Below, piece after piece: positions 45,810-56,214 of a stretch of DNA of 64,000 nucleotides. The DNA lies in the NCBI GenBank assembly GCA_963965975.1, contig OZ014424.1, positions 1,488,001 to 1,552,000 of the forward strand, in the 5' to 3' direction. Both the position numbers and the translations under genes were made by a program. The notes beneath the pieces were generated by a model that was not told the origin of the DNA, ran no database searches, and saw only the letters and a program-made list of their open reading frames with translations. Within the stretch, counting starts at the first letter, position 1. Each line of letters starts with the position of its first letter. This DNA is from Xestospongia bergquistia (taxonomy: Eukaryota > Porifera > Demospongiae > Haplosclerida > Petrosiidae).

Positions 45810-48571
45810 ATGTATCGAGTTTGGTGTGTTCTCAGGTAAGATAAAAGCATTAGTCTTTCTCTATTGTTACAGTTACAGCCTTAGAGTCTGTAATTAAATC
45901 GAGAAAGAAAGGTCATATTTCTATATCTTCCTCTCTCATTATTGTCATGCTGTTCTTAATAGGCAATCCTCTTCGATTTTGAGGAGCACTGTTACAGTGT
46001 CAGGCTCTCCTCGCTTTCTTTCAACCTATACTTCTATCAATGTGGACGCATTAAGTCCTCGAATAAAGCAATTCGTGGAAGAAAACGCTAAGATTTGTCA
46101 ACCAGATAATATCTATGTGTGTGATGGCAGTAATGAGGAGAATACAAAGCTAATTGAGAAATTACAACAAGATGGACGGTTAGACAAGCTAACAAAATAT
46201 GACAACTGGTAAGTCTTCTGTTTATATAAGCATTACTAATGCTGCCATTTTGAAACCCAACACTATAACCACCCTCCCTCTCTAGTTATTTAGCCAGAAC
46301 ATCAAAGGAAGATGTGGCGCGTGTTGAAAAACAAACATACATATGCTCAGAAAAGGTAGAAGATGCAGTCCCCATTCCTAAATCTGGAAATCACGAAGAC
46401 TCGAGATTAGGACACTGGAAACCGCCCAGTGAAATGGATAAGGAGTTATCAGAGAAGTTCACAGGATGTATGAAAGGTAATATGATTTTGACATCACTCC
46501 ATAGTTCTTTGTACACATATTGACAACAAAAGAGGTATCAGTAACTGTGAATTATTAGTAGGCCAATTCTGTTGCCTAGTGATACAACATGAAACTACAA
46601 GAAGTCCTATTTGTGCAATTAACTAAAACTAGGTGTTGAATTTTCGGCATGTATGCCTATTTAATGATACAATAGGCCCACATTGTACAAGTCCTATGAT
46701 ACAATAGGCCCACATTGCACAAGTCCTATGATACAATAGGCCCACATTGTACAAGTCCTATTGTGTATTGCCTATGTAATAGGAACCTGCTTTCTTTCAC
46801 AAACCTATCTCTCATTCCCTTAGGACGTACTATGTACATTATTCCTTTCAGTATGGGACCAGTTGGTTCACCTCTCTCCAAATATGGTATTCAACTGACA
46901 GACTCTGAGTATGTAGTCGCCAGTATGAGAATCATGACAAGAATGGGGAAAGAAGTGCTTGATACTTTAGGCAATGACGAGTTTGTCAAATGTCTTCACT
47001 CTGTCGGGGCTCCTATTTTACCAGGAAAAGAAGACACACACTGGCCGTGCAATCCTAAAAACATTGCAATTGCTCATTTTCCCGAGAGGAATGAAATCAA
47101 ATCTTTTGGCAGTGGTTATGGTGGGAACTCTCTACTTGGAAAGAAATGCTTTGCTTTGAGAATAGCTACCATTTTAGCTCGTAGAGAAGGATGGTTAGCT
47201 GAACATATGTTGGTAAGGAATAGTAGATACCGCTAGTACGTGTACTAATTGATGTAATAATAGCTATATTAAATAATATTCACTATTCTAGAGCTTATTA
47301 TTGGTAGCTATCCTAGGTTACTATGCTACTAGCCTCATTAGCTTGGTCATTGCTCTATTACCTGACTAAATGTAGCTTGACAAGGTTACTCTATGATTGG
47401 TATTGAGGCTCACATGTATAGCATGCTTTGATCACATGGCTCTATTTATATTAGTACAACTATTTATTTGTAGATTCTTGGTCTCACTAATCCTGAGGGT
47501 AGAAAGAAGTACATAGCTGCTGCTTTTCCTAGTCAATGTGGCAAGACCAATCTGGCTATGATCACTCCTACATTACCAGGATGGAAAGCTGAGTGTGTTG
47601 GTGATGACATTGCTTGGATGAGATTTGGAGCTGATGGAAAGTTGCGTGCTATTAATCCAGAAAATGGGTTCTTTGGTGTAGCACCTGGAACTAATACAAG
47701 TTCTAATCCCAACGCCATGGGCACTATATTTAAGGACACTATTTTTACCAATGTTGCTAGTACCAGTGATGGAGGTGCTTACTGGAAAGGTCTGGAGGAT
47801 GAGACTCCTGATGGTGTCTCCATTACATCATGGCTGAATGAAGAAAACTGGCAAGACCTCTCTGATGAGGAGAAAAAGAAGAGACCAGCTGCTCATCCTA
47901 ACTCGCGTTTCTGTGCCCCTGCAGGGAATTGTCCAATTATTGATCCCAGATGGGAAGATCCTGAAGGAGTACCCATTGATGCTATTTTGTTTGGTGGGCG
48001 TCGGCCAACAACTGTTCCCTTAGTCTTTGAATCCTTCAATTGGCAACACGGAGTCTTTGTAGGAGCATCAATGCGTTCAAAGGCCACCTCTGCTGCTGAA
48101 CATACTGGAGATGAAGTCATGCATGACCCGTTTGCTATGAGACCATTTTATGGTTACAGTTTTGCTCAGTACATGGCTCATTGGCTGAGTCTTCAACAAC
48201 GTCCTGGTGTTCAACTACCAAAGATCTTCCATGTTAACTGGTTCCGTCAGAGTCCTACTGATGGATCTTTTATATGGCCTGGTTTTGGTGAAAACTGTCG
48301 AGTCTTGGACTGGATCTTCCGACGCTGTGACAATGAAGATATTGCTCAGCCATCACCTCTTGGGTTGATTCCTAAACCAGGTACCTTAAATATCACAGGT
48401 CTTAATATGAAAGATGCTGATATTGCTGCTCTGTTTGACACTTCCAAAGAGGAATTGGAAAAAGAAGCAAAAGGAATTGAAGAGTATTTCAACGATCAAC
48501 TACCTGGTCAGGTACCAGGACCAGTAGAAGATGAGCTGGCTGCTTTAAAAGCTAGGATTGCTAAATTATGA
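45810..48571 (+). CDS. Phosphoenolpyruvate carboxykinase (GTP), probably mitochondrial, 649 aa
   Basis: Five exons keep phase: 45810-45835, 45963-46208, 46286-46476, 46824-47212, 47474-48571. The enzyme converts oxaloacetate and GTP to phosphoenolpyruvate, CO2 and GDP. Visible blocks: [40 protein letters not shown], the P-loop [43 protein letters not shown], and [20 protein letters not shown]. The short first exon plus the start of exon 2 encode a basic, Ser/Arg-rich leader ([19 protein letters not shown]) typical of a mitochondrial presequence. The protein ends in AKL. The intron before exon 4 holds a 32-bp repeat. It is followed by a tandem paralog without the leader. Length and motifs fit the GTP-type family. 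Confidence 0.93.
46665..46762. repeat. 32-bp tandem repeat (3 units) in a PEPCK intron
   Basis: TGATACAATAGGCCCACATT occurs at 46665, 46697 and 46729. Intronic; no apparent function. Confidence 0.9.
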
Positions 48572-49438
48572 GATGTGTAGAATAATTTTTGCTTCTATAA
48601 AATTTTTATATGTTGTTATAATCTCTTATGACATCACACATCTTATTTATTTATTTGTTAGTTTATTCTTTAATTTTTACATTTACGACCTTTATTAATA
48701 ATATTTTAATATTGTTTTAGTCAATGAAGCATAGCGTAGTGTTACTAAACGGGTGGTCATGATGATAATGAAAGATTAAGAGTAATTAACTATATGTATG
48801 TTATTATTGTATAATACATCTTCATTATTGATGATAAATTACACTTTAATCTCTACTAAAAGACTAAAATTGAGGAAAAATGAAAAAATTAAGACTAAAT
48901 TCACAAGAGACTAAAAGTATTGACTCAAGTTTGTGACTGAATAGAGACAACCAAACAAAATAGATGACAAAATTGAAGCTAAATTCAAAAAGTTACTAAA
49001 AGTTAATAATAATTGACTATAAATTAATGACAGACTAAAATTTAACAATAATTGAAAGAAAGCAGTCAAAAACTGAGAAGAAATGTACCACTGTTTAACA
49101 TGGACATGATAGCATTAAAGTTTTAAACAAAGACAGACGACTCTCTATCTCATGCATCTATTATATATGAACATAATTAGTCTAATGTTGTCAAACACTT
49201 CCCCATTTCGCCTCCTCAAATTAATGAGCTTTGTATAACTCCTCCTTTCTTACAGGGAATGAGTGGGCCTGGCTGCACGAGGCCACAAATAGTAATTAAT
49301 CCAACTCACGAGAGGTCATAGCTCAGGACAAAGTACTAATAAGCGCTAACGCTCATTCATAAAGAGACTGTGAACGAGAGAAGTTTGTGTATCTTACTGC
49401 CTATTAATTGATAATTGTACTCGATTTTCAATAGCACT
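48572..49438. other. Intergenic between the PEPCK paralogs
   Basis: AT-rich with degenerate GACTAAAATT words (48850-49060). The promoter and 5' UTR of the second PEPCK must lie near its right end. Confidence 0.5.
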
Positions 49439-51655
49439 ATGACAACAGCCTCTCCTCGCTTTATGTCGGCCCATTCCTCTATCAGCGTGGACTCCTTGAG
49501 TCCTCGTATAAAGCAATTCGTAGAAGACAACGCTAAGATTTGTCAACCAGACAATATCTATGTGTGTGATGGTAGCGAGGAAGAGAATGCCATGCTGATT
49601 GAGAAACTACAGCAAGATGGACGGCTGGAAGAACTAACGAAATACGACAACTGGTAAGACTTCGACGCATCATTGGTGTGCACTGCTATTAATTTCCCTT
49701 TCTTCCTCTAGCTATCTAGCAAGGACATCAAAGGAAGATGTGGCACGTGTGGAAAAGCAAACGTACATCTGTTCAGAAAAGGTGGAAGATGCCGTCCCCA
49801 TCCCTAAATCTGGAAATCATGAAGACTCAAAGTTGGGACACTGGAAGGAACCCACTGCAATGGATAAAGAGTTATCAGAGAGGTTCACTGGATGTATGAA
49901 AGGTAATAGAACACTTTAATACATACAGTAATTGTATAGAGACATTTTTCGTAAAAATTCACTTGACTACACCCACTTAGCATCCAACTCTCTTCTCTTT
50001 CTCTCTCTCTCTTTCAGGTCGTACTATGTACATAATTCCTTTCAGTATGGGACCAGTGGGTTCACCTCTTTCCAAATATGGTATTCAACTGACAGACTCT
50101 GAGTATGTGGTTGCATGCACGAGAATCATGACAAGAATGGGGAAAAAGATACTGGATACTATAGGCAATGATGAGTTTGTCAAATGTCTTCACTCTGTTG
50201 GAGTGCCCATTGTACCAGGAAAGGAAGATCCACACTGGCCATGCAATCCTAAAAAGATTGAAATTGCTCATTTTCCAGAGAGAAACGAAATCAAATCTTA
50301 TGGCAGTGGTTATGGTGGCAACTCTCTTCTCGGAAAAAAGTGCTTTGCTTTGAGAATAGCTACCATTTTAGCTCGTAGAGAAGGATGGTTGGCTGAGCAT
50401 ATGTTGGTAAGTCAAGCAGATACATGAACATAATTTGGTTTAAGTACACCACCCTCTAAACCCAACTGATTGTATATACTGTGGTTATGCTGTTAATACA
50501 TGAACCATAACGACCTTGACTTACACTAACTATGAATGTAATTATTTTTATTTATAGATTCTTGGTCTCACTAATCCTGAGGGCAAAAAGAAGTACATAG
50601 CTGCTGCTTTTCCTAGTCAATGTGGCAAGACCAATCTGGCTATGATCACTCCTACATTACCAGGATGGAAAGCTGAGTGTGTTGGTGACGACATTGCTTG
50701 GATGAGATTTGGAGCTGATGGAAAGTTGCGTGCTATTAATCCAGAAAATGGGTTCTTTGGTGTAGCACCTGGAACTAATGGAAGTTCAAATCCCAATGCC
50801 ATAAAAACTATATTTAAGGACACTATTTTTACCAATGTTGCTAGTACCAGTGATGGAGGTGCTTACTGGAAAGGTCTGGAGGATGAGACTCCTGATGGTG
50901 TCTCCATTACATCATGGCTGAATGAAGAAAACTGGCAAGACCTCTCTGATGAGGAGAAAAAGAAGAGACCAGCTGCTCATCCTAATGCTCGCTTTTGTGC
51001 CCCTGCCAAGAATTGTCCTATTATTGATCCCAAATGGGAAGACCCTGAAGGAGTACCCATTGATGCTATATTGTTTGGTGGACGTCGGCCAACAACTATT
51101 CCCCTCGTATTTGAGACCTTTAACTGGCAGCATGGAGTCTTTGTAGGGGCATCAATGCGTTCAAAGGCCACCTCTGCTGCTGAGCATACTGGAAATCAAG
51201 TGATGTACGATCCATTTGCTATGAGACCATTTTATGGTTACAGTTTTGCTCAATACATGGCTCATTGGCTAAGTCTTCAGCAACGCCCTGGTGTCCAACT
51301 ACCAAAGATCTTCCATGTTAACTGGTTCCGTCAGAGTCCTACTGATGGATCTTTTATATGGCCTGGTTTTGGTGAAAACTGTCGAGTCTTGGACTGGATC
51401 TTCCGACGCTGTGACAATGAAGACATTGCTCAGCCATCACCTCTTGGGTTGATTCCTAAACCAGGTACCTTAAATATTTCGGGTCTTGATATGAAAGATG
51501 CTGATATTGCTGCTCTATTTGAGATGTCAAAAGAGGGACTGGAAAAAGAAGCTAAAGAAATTGAAGAGTATTTCAATGATCAGCTACCTGGTCAGGTACC
51601 AGCACCTGTAGAAGAAGAGTTGGCTGCTTTCAAAGCCAGGATTGCTAAATTATGA
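49439..51655 (+). CDS. Phosphoenolpyruvate carboxykinase (GTP), probably cytosolic, 630 aa
   Basis: Four exons keep phase: 49439-49653, 49712-49902, 50018-50406, 50558-51655. Same catalytic blocks as its neighbour ([33 protein letters not shown]). The start is the ATG at 49439 ([14 protein letters not shown]): an in-frame TAA lies 27 bp upstream, and the bases matching the neighbour's exon 2 presequence are non-coding here. With no presequence it is probably cytosolic. The large last exon is nearly identical to that of the first copy at the DNA level while the introns are unrelated. The protein ends in AKL. Its 3' end converges on the HSPA12-kinase gene, 293 bp away, and a piece of this 3' end is duplicated at 55885. 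Confidence 0.93.
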
Positions 51656-51948
51656 GATGGGTAATAAAGAGAGACCAGCTGCTCATTCTTTTTTTTCTTT
51701 ATATAAACACATCATTTTTGTTAGCATTGTTTTAAGTCTTTGCATTTTTTGAACTGAACTTCATCAGTTTTGTTATTTTAGTTGTTATAGTAACAAATCC
51801 AATTACTCTACAGTTCACAGTGATTAGTAATCATAACAGTACACAATAAAAGATTTTAGTATGAGATTGTATGTATAACATGCTCATAAAAATTATATTA
51901 ATATTTTTAATATAACACAATAGAAATATAAAGTCATTACTTTGGACA

Positions 51949-54900
51949 TTATGTACTGTATTTATCTAAAAGCTCAATAACTTGTTTTATTGTTGGGCGA
52001 TTATCAGGATCTTTCTTAATACAAGAGATAATTAATTCATAAAGAGGTGGAGCTCTAGAACGAACATGTTGAAGCATCTCTTGGAAAACAGAAGAATCAG
52101 GAAAACGACAGGTCATTATTTCACAAAGAAGAACACCATAGCTATAAATATCCATTTTAGTTGTTAGAGCCTTTTGAACATCAATTAGGTTTGGAATAGA
52201 CTCAGGGGCACTATATATAAAGGCACCTGTACCACGAGTAACTGCTTGACAAGCTTTATTAGCAGAGCCAAAGTCAGATATCTTAGTCTTCCATTTATGA
52301 CGACCTTTAGATTCTAGGAGGACATTGGCACTACTCACGTCACGATGTATGATAGGATCAGGTAGACAATGTAAGTAGTTTAGACCTACTGCTACATCAC
52401 GTATTATAGTCAACAAGACATACTCACAGGTTGGATCAGGGGTGAGTTGTTTGGTCTCATAAGCATTACGTAATGATGTATCCATAATCTCAGTAATAAT
52501 CATAGGATTACCAGATGGATCATCTAATACAGCACCAATAAACTGGAGAAGATTAGGATGACGTAACTGAGCCATTGTGTTGATCTCACGATGTAATAAT
52601 TTAAGATTATCTGGATTCATTATAATTTGATACATCTGTTTCACAGCTACTCTTTGCTCTCTAAATATACCAACCCATATCACACCCCAACCACCTCTTC
52701 CTAGCTCTTCTTTAGTGATAATGATATCTTTATGACTCACTTTCCAGCTGTTTTTTATAGAAGTAATCTTTCTTTGTAGGACTTCCATTTCTTCTTGCTT
52801 AGTTTCAAGTTCTTTTTGAATTTGCTCTAATATCACATTTTGTTGTTGATAATCTAGTAACTGTTGTTGGTGGTCTTCCTGTAATTGGGAGAGGTCTTTT
52901 TCTTGCTGCTCATAAATCTCTTGTAGTTTAGAATACTCATTTCGTTGCTGTTCTATTTCCTGTTGGAGAGCCTTGTGGATATGAGAAGATTCTTCTTGTT
53001 GCTGTTGGTAGTCTTCTTGCAACTGGGAAAGCTCTTCTTGTTGCTGTTGGTAGTCTTCTTGCAACTGGGAAAGCTCTTCTTGTTGCTTTTGGTGGTCTTC
53101 TTGCAACTGGGAAAGCTCTTCTTGTTGCTGTTGGTGGTCTTCTTGCAACTGGAAAAGCTCTTCTTGTTGCTGTTGGTAGTCTTCTTGCAACTGGAAAAGC
53201 TCTTCTTGTTGCTGTTGGTGGTCTTCTTGCAACTGGGAAAGCTCTTCTTGTTGCTGTTGGTAGTCTTCTTGCAACTGGAAAAGCTCTTCTTGTTGCTTTT
53301 GGTGGTTTTCTTGCAACTGGGAAAGCTCTTTTTGTTGCTGCTGATAAATCTCTCGTAGTTGAGAATATTCATTTTGTTGCAGTTCTATTATTTCCTGTTG
53401 GTGAGTCTTTTGGAAACAAAATTCTCGTTGCTGTTGATAGCCTTCTTGCAACTGGGAAAGCCCTTCTTGTTGCTGTTGGTGACTCTCTTGTAGGAATTCA
53501 TATTGAAGTTGAGAGTAACTTTTTAGCTGCTGTTGGCAAATCACTTGTAACTCCTTCTGATGTATGATGTCAGGATCTAAATATTTTACAGCACCCTTAG
53601 CTGCAGCTAATAAAGAATCATTTGGTACAATAACACGAATGTTGTACTCACTAAACTTAGCTTTACAGAGAGAGACAATTTTCTGATAAACATATTTTGA
53701 ACTACCGAAATCACCAACAAGATAAATGGCATCAATGTCTCCTTTACGTCGATCAAGAACTGAAGCTATACAGCAAAGTATACCATCAACAGCGGGCTGG
53801 AATAATTCACAAACTAAAGGATATTTTATATAAAGTGTAGAATCCTCAAGTTCAATGCGAGGATCTTGAAGTGCTGCAACACCTTTATGTATTTCTTCAA
53901 GGCCATAAAAACTAACAAATTGATATGGCAAGTCAACCAAAATCTCTTCATATTCCAAGGTCTCATATTCTCTTGGGAGAGGATCCAAGCCACATGCTAA
54001 ACTTGCAAAGGTGAGCTTTTGCACTTCAAAATCTTTTCTGAGTATTGTATTGATCTCAGCTCTTCTAGTTGCTAGAGTTCCTGGATCCTTAGTAGCTAAG
54101 AATCGACAAAAACCACTGTTGGCATCATTTGATGTGTCCTTGACAATCTTCTGCAGTAATCTCAAAAACTCTTTGTTTACGTTCACATCACCACAATCAT
54201 TACCAGTTGGTTCAACTGTGATTTCATTATATTTGTGTGAAGTGATATCTATAGCATCTTCTCCAGTGTCAACAACCAGATAGCAATTAGATTTCAATGA
54301 GCCATCAACTTGACAGTACTCAGGAACATCCTGTGGTCTCATTGTTTGACAGTACATAGGGACAGCTTCTGCATTAAGGACTATAGTTAGTTTGTCTGGA
54401 TGAAATTGATGAGGATGAGGTATACCATGTCCTATCTCAATCAAACAGTTACTACTCTCTTGACTAGGTGAGCACAGTCCAGCCTAAAATTATAGGAAAA
54501 GGAAATTCAATTGTTCTGTCATAACAACCATGAACTGTCATAACATTACCCTGTAAGCTGCCTCTCTCATTATGTATTTCCCTCTTGAACTCCATTTTAC
54601 TGGTATAGTAATGACCCAGTCAAAATCGTCTGCTGTTAGTTCATATTCGTTTAGGTGAAAGTGATATTCCAACTCTTTCCTCAAATACTTGAGAATGAAA
54701 GCAATCACTCCAACTAAATAGAACTCTCTTCCATTTGATGCTTTTATAACCATACTGCTGTTGACATTCTAAAATGAATTACATTTACAATATTATAGAG
54801 CTTATTATTATTTTTTTGTGAATATTAACATTCCACTATTATATGTGGCAAAACACAGGAATATGAATTAACTAAGCATGTTAATTGTATCTATTAAATT

Positions 54901-55815
54901 CGCATTTTTGGATGTGTATTAATTTTAGTAATTATTGACCTATAAACATTCAACTTAATTTTTCTTCATGAAATTACCCTTTTTTATTTACAAATTTTAG
55001 TGATTATTACAACAGTCACTAAAGTCACTAATATTATTAATTATAGGCTTAAGGTAAAGTAGTTTTGCCATTCAATTTATTGTTCATAGATAATATATTA
55101 GCCAAGATATGTGAAGGAACACTTAGAGGTCATTTCAAAAGAGCAGCATGTTGTGAATGGGTGTGGTAATAGGCCCTAGATCTTAAATATTAAAAATTGA
55201 GGTGCATTCTTTCAGGATGACCTGCAGTCATAACCATTCTTTGACATGAAGTCAAAACTAAACAGCTCTTCACTATACACATGATCAATATGAAATTTAT
55301 TCATACATGCCCACTTTCTTATTATTAATAGATGAATATAAATATAGAATTAATAGTCTACTGTATATGGTGGAACATAGGCAGAAACTTAATACACCTA
55401 ATGAATTATCAGTTGAGCATACCTCATCATTATGTAAATTTAATTCAAAGTAAAGAAATTTTGGGTGATCAGCAGGTTTAAGCTTGTGATACCGGGCTTG
55501 TGCTTCATATCCAAAGGAGTCCACTTTATAAGTTGAAGATGTTTCAACAGGATCATCTTTGTAAATATATTGAAAGTGTCTATCAATGTCTTCAGTCTCT
55601 TTTAATAAAATAGTTGTTGGGACTATAACGTGATACACGTTTAGTCTCAAAATTGCAATCTCACGATCTGTCACTGTCCTGTACGCCACAGAGCAAAATG
55701 TCCTTCCAAAAGCAATGGAAGCCACGTTGCCAGTCCTTTTGCGGAATCGCTCAATAACTGTGAATACTGTGGTGGACAAAGGAAGACGTTTTTCATTTTG
55801 TCCTCTTGAGCTCAT
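51949..55815 (-). CDS. HSPA12-like ATPase / coiled coil / TKL kinase fusion, 1048 aa
   Basis: Three minus-strand exons keep phase: 55423-55815, 54550-54768, 51949-54483 (3147 nt). Residues 1-510 look like an HSP70-type actin-fold ATPase of the HSPA12 kind: ASIAFGRTFCSVAYR (phosphate-1 loop, degenerate), CYLVVDTGEDAIDI (phosphate-2, degenerate), AIYLVGDFGSSKYVYQKI (adenosine loop), then VIVPNDSLLAAAKGAVKY. Residues about 515-775 are a Gln/Glu-rich coiled coil with a 14-residue repeat. Residues 790-1048 are a complete protein kinase: GRGGWGVIW, VAVK (Lys 819), HRDVSSANVLL (Asp 919), SDFGSANK (Asp 941), SAPES. Its sequence is of the tyrosine-kinase-like type. All catalytic residues are present. 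The ATPase part may be a folding or ligand sensor and the coiled coil an oligomeriser; that is inference. No membrane segment. Confidence 0.85.
52985..53335. repeat. 42-bp coding minisatellite, ~8 units
   Basis: On the plus strand units of CTCTTCTTGTTGCTGTTGGT plus 22 more bases repeat every 42 bp, with a few variant positions (GGTAG/GGTGG, GGGAAAG/GGAAAAG). They encode EELSQLQEDYQQQQ on the minus strand, within the coiled coil of the HSPA12-kinase protein. Confidence 0.9.
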
Positions 55816-55884
55816 TTCGCTTAAGGGTGTGGATTATAGAAGCCATACGTTACGTCATCACATGACCACTCGCTAATTCGAAAG

Positions 55885-55951
55885 TGATCAGCTACCTCCA
55901 GGACCAGTAGTAGAGTTGACTGCTTTCAAAGCCAGGATTGTTAAATTATGA
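55885..55951 (+). pseudogene. Relic of the PEPCK last-exon 3' end
   Basis: TGATCAGCTACCT through TTAAATTATGA matches 51577-51655 of the second PEPCK gene, including the stop codon, with a 12-base gap. The 3' flank (55952-56210) also matches 51656-51945. No other PEPCK exon is here. It marks the left end of a duplicated segment that continues into the neighbouring kinase exon. Confidence 0.9.
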
Positions 55952-56214
55952 GATGGGTAATATCATTTTTTTTTCTTTCTACAAAACATTTTTCCACCCA
56001 TCATTTTTGTTAGCATTGTTTAAGTCTTTGCATTTTATGAACTGAACTTCATAAGTTTTGTTATTTTAGTTGTTATAGTAACAAATCCAATTACTCTATT
56101 AAAATAAAGATTTTGTATGAGATTGTATGTATAACACACTCATAAAAATTATATTAATATTTTAAATATAACACACTCACAATATATAAAAATATAAAGT
56201 CATTACTTTGGACA

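Noticed and set aside
52985-53335. Possible CRISPR-like array
   Set aside because: Units are contiguous with no unique spacers and lie within a coding exon.
52945-53372. Long plus- and minus-strand frames of about 137-139 codons across the 42-bp repeat
   Set aside because: They are by-products of the minisatellite, whose 42-bp unit is divisible by three and so stays open in several frames. The kinase-fusion frame continues far beyond on both sides and is the real one.
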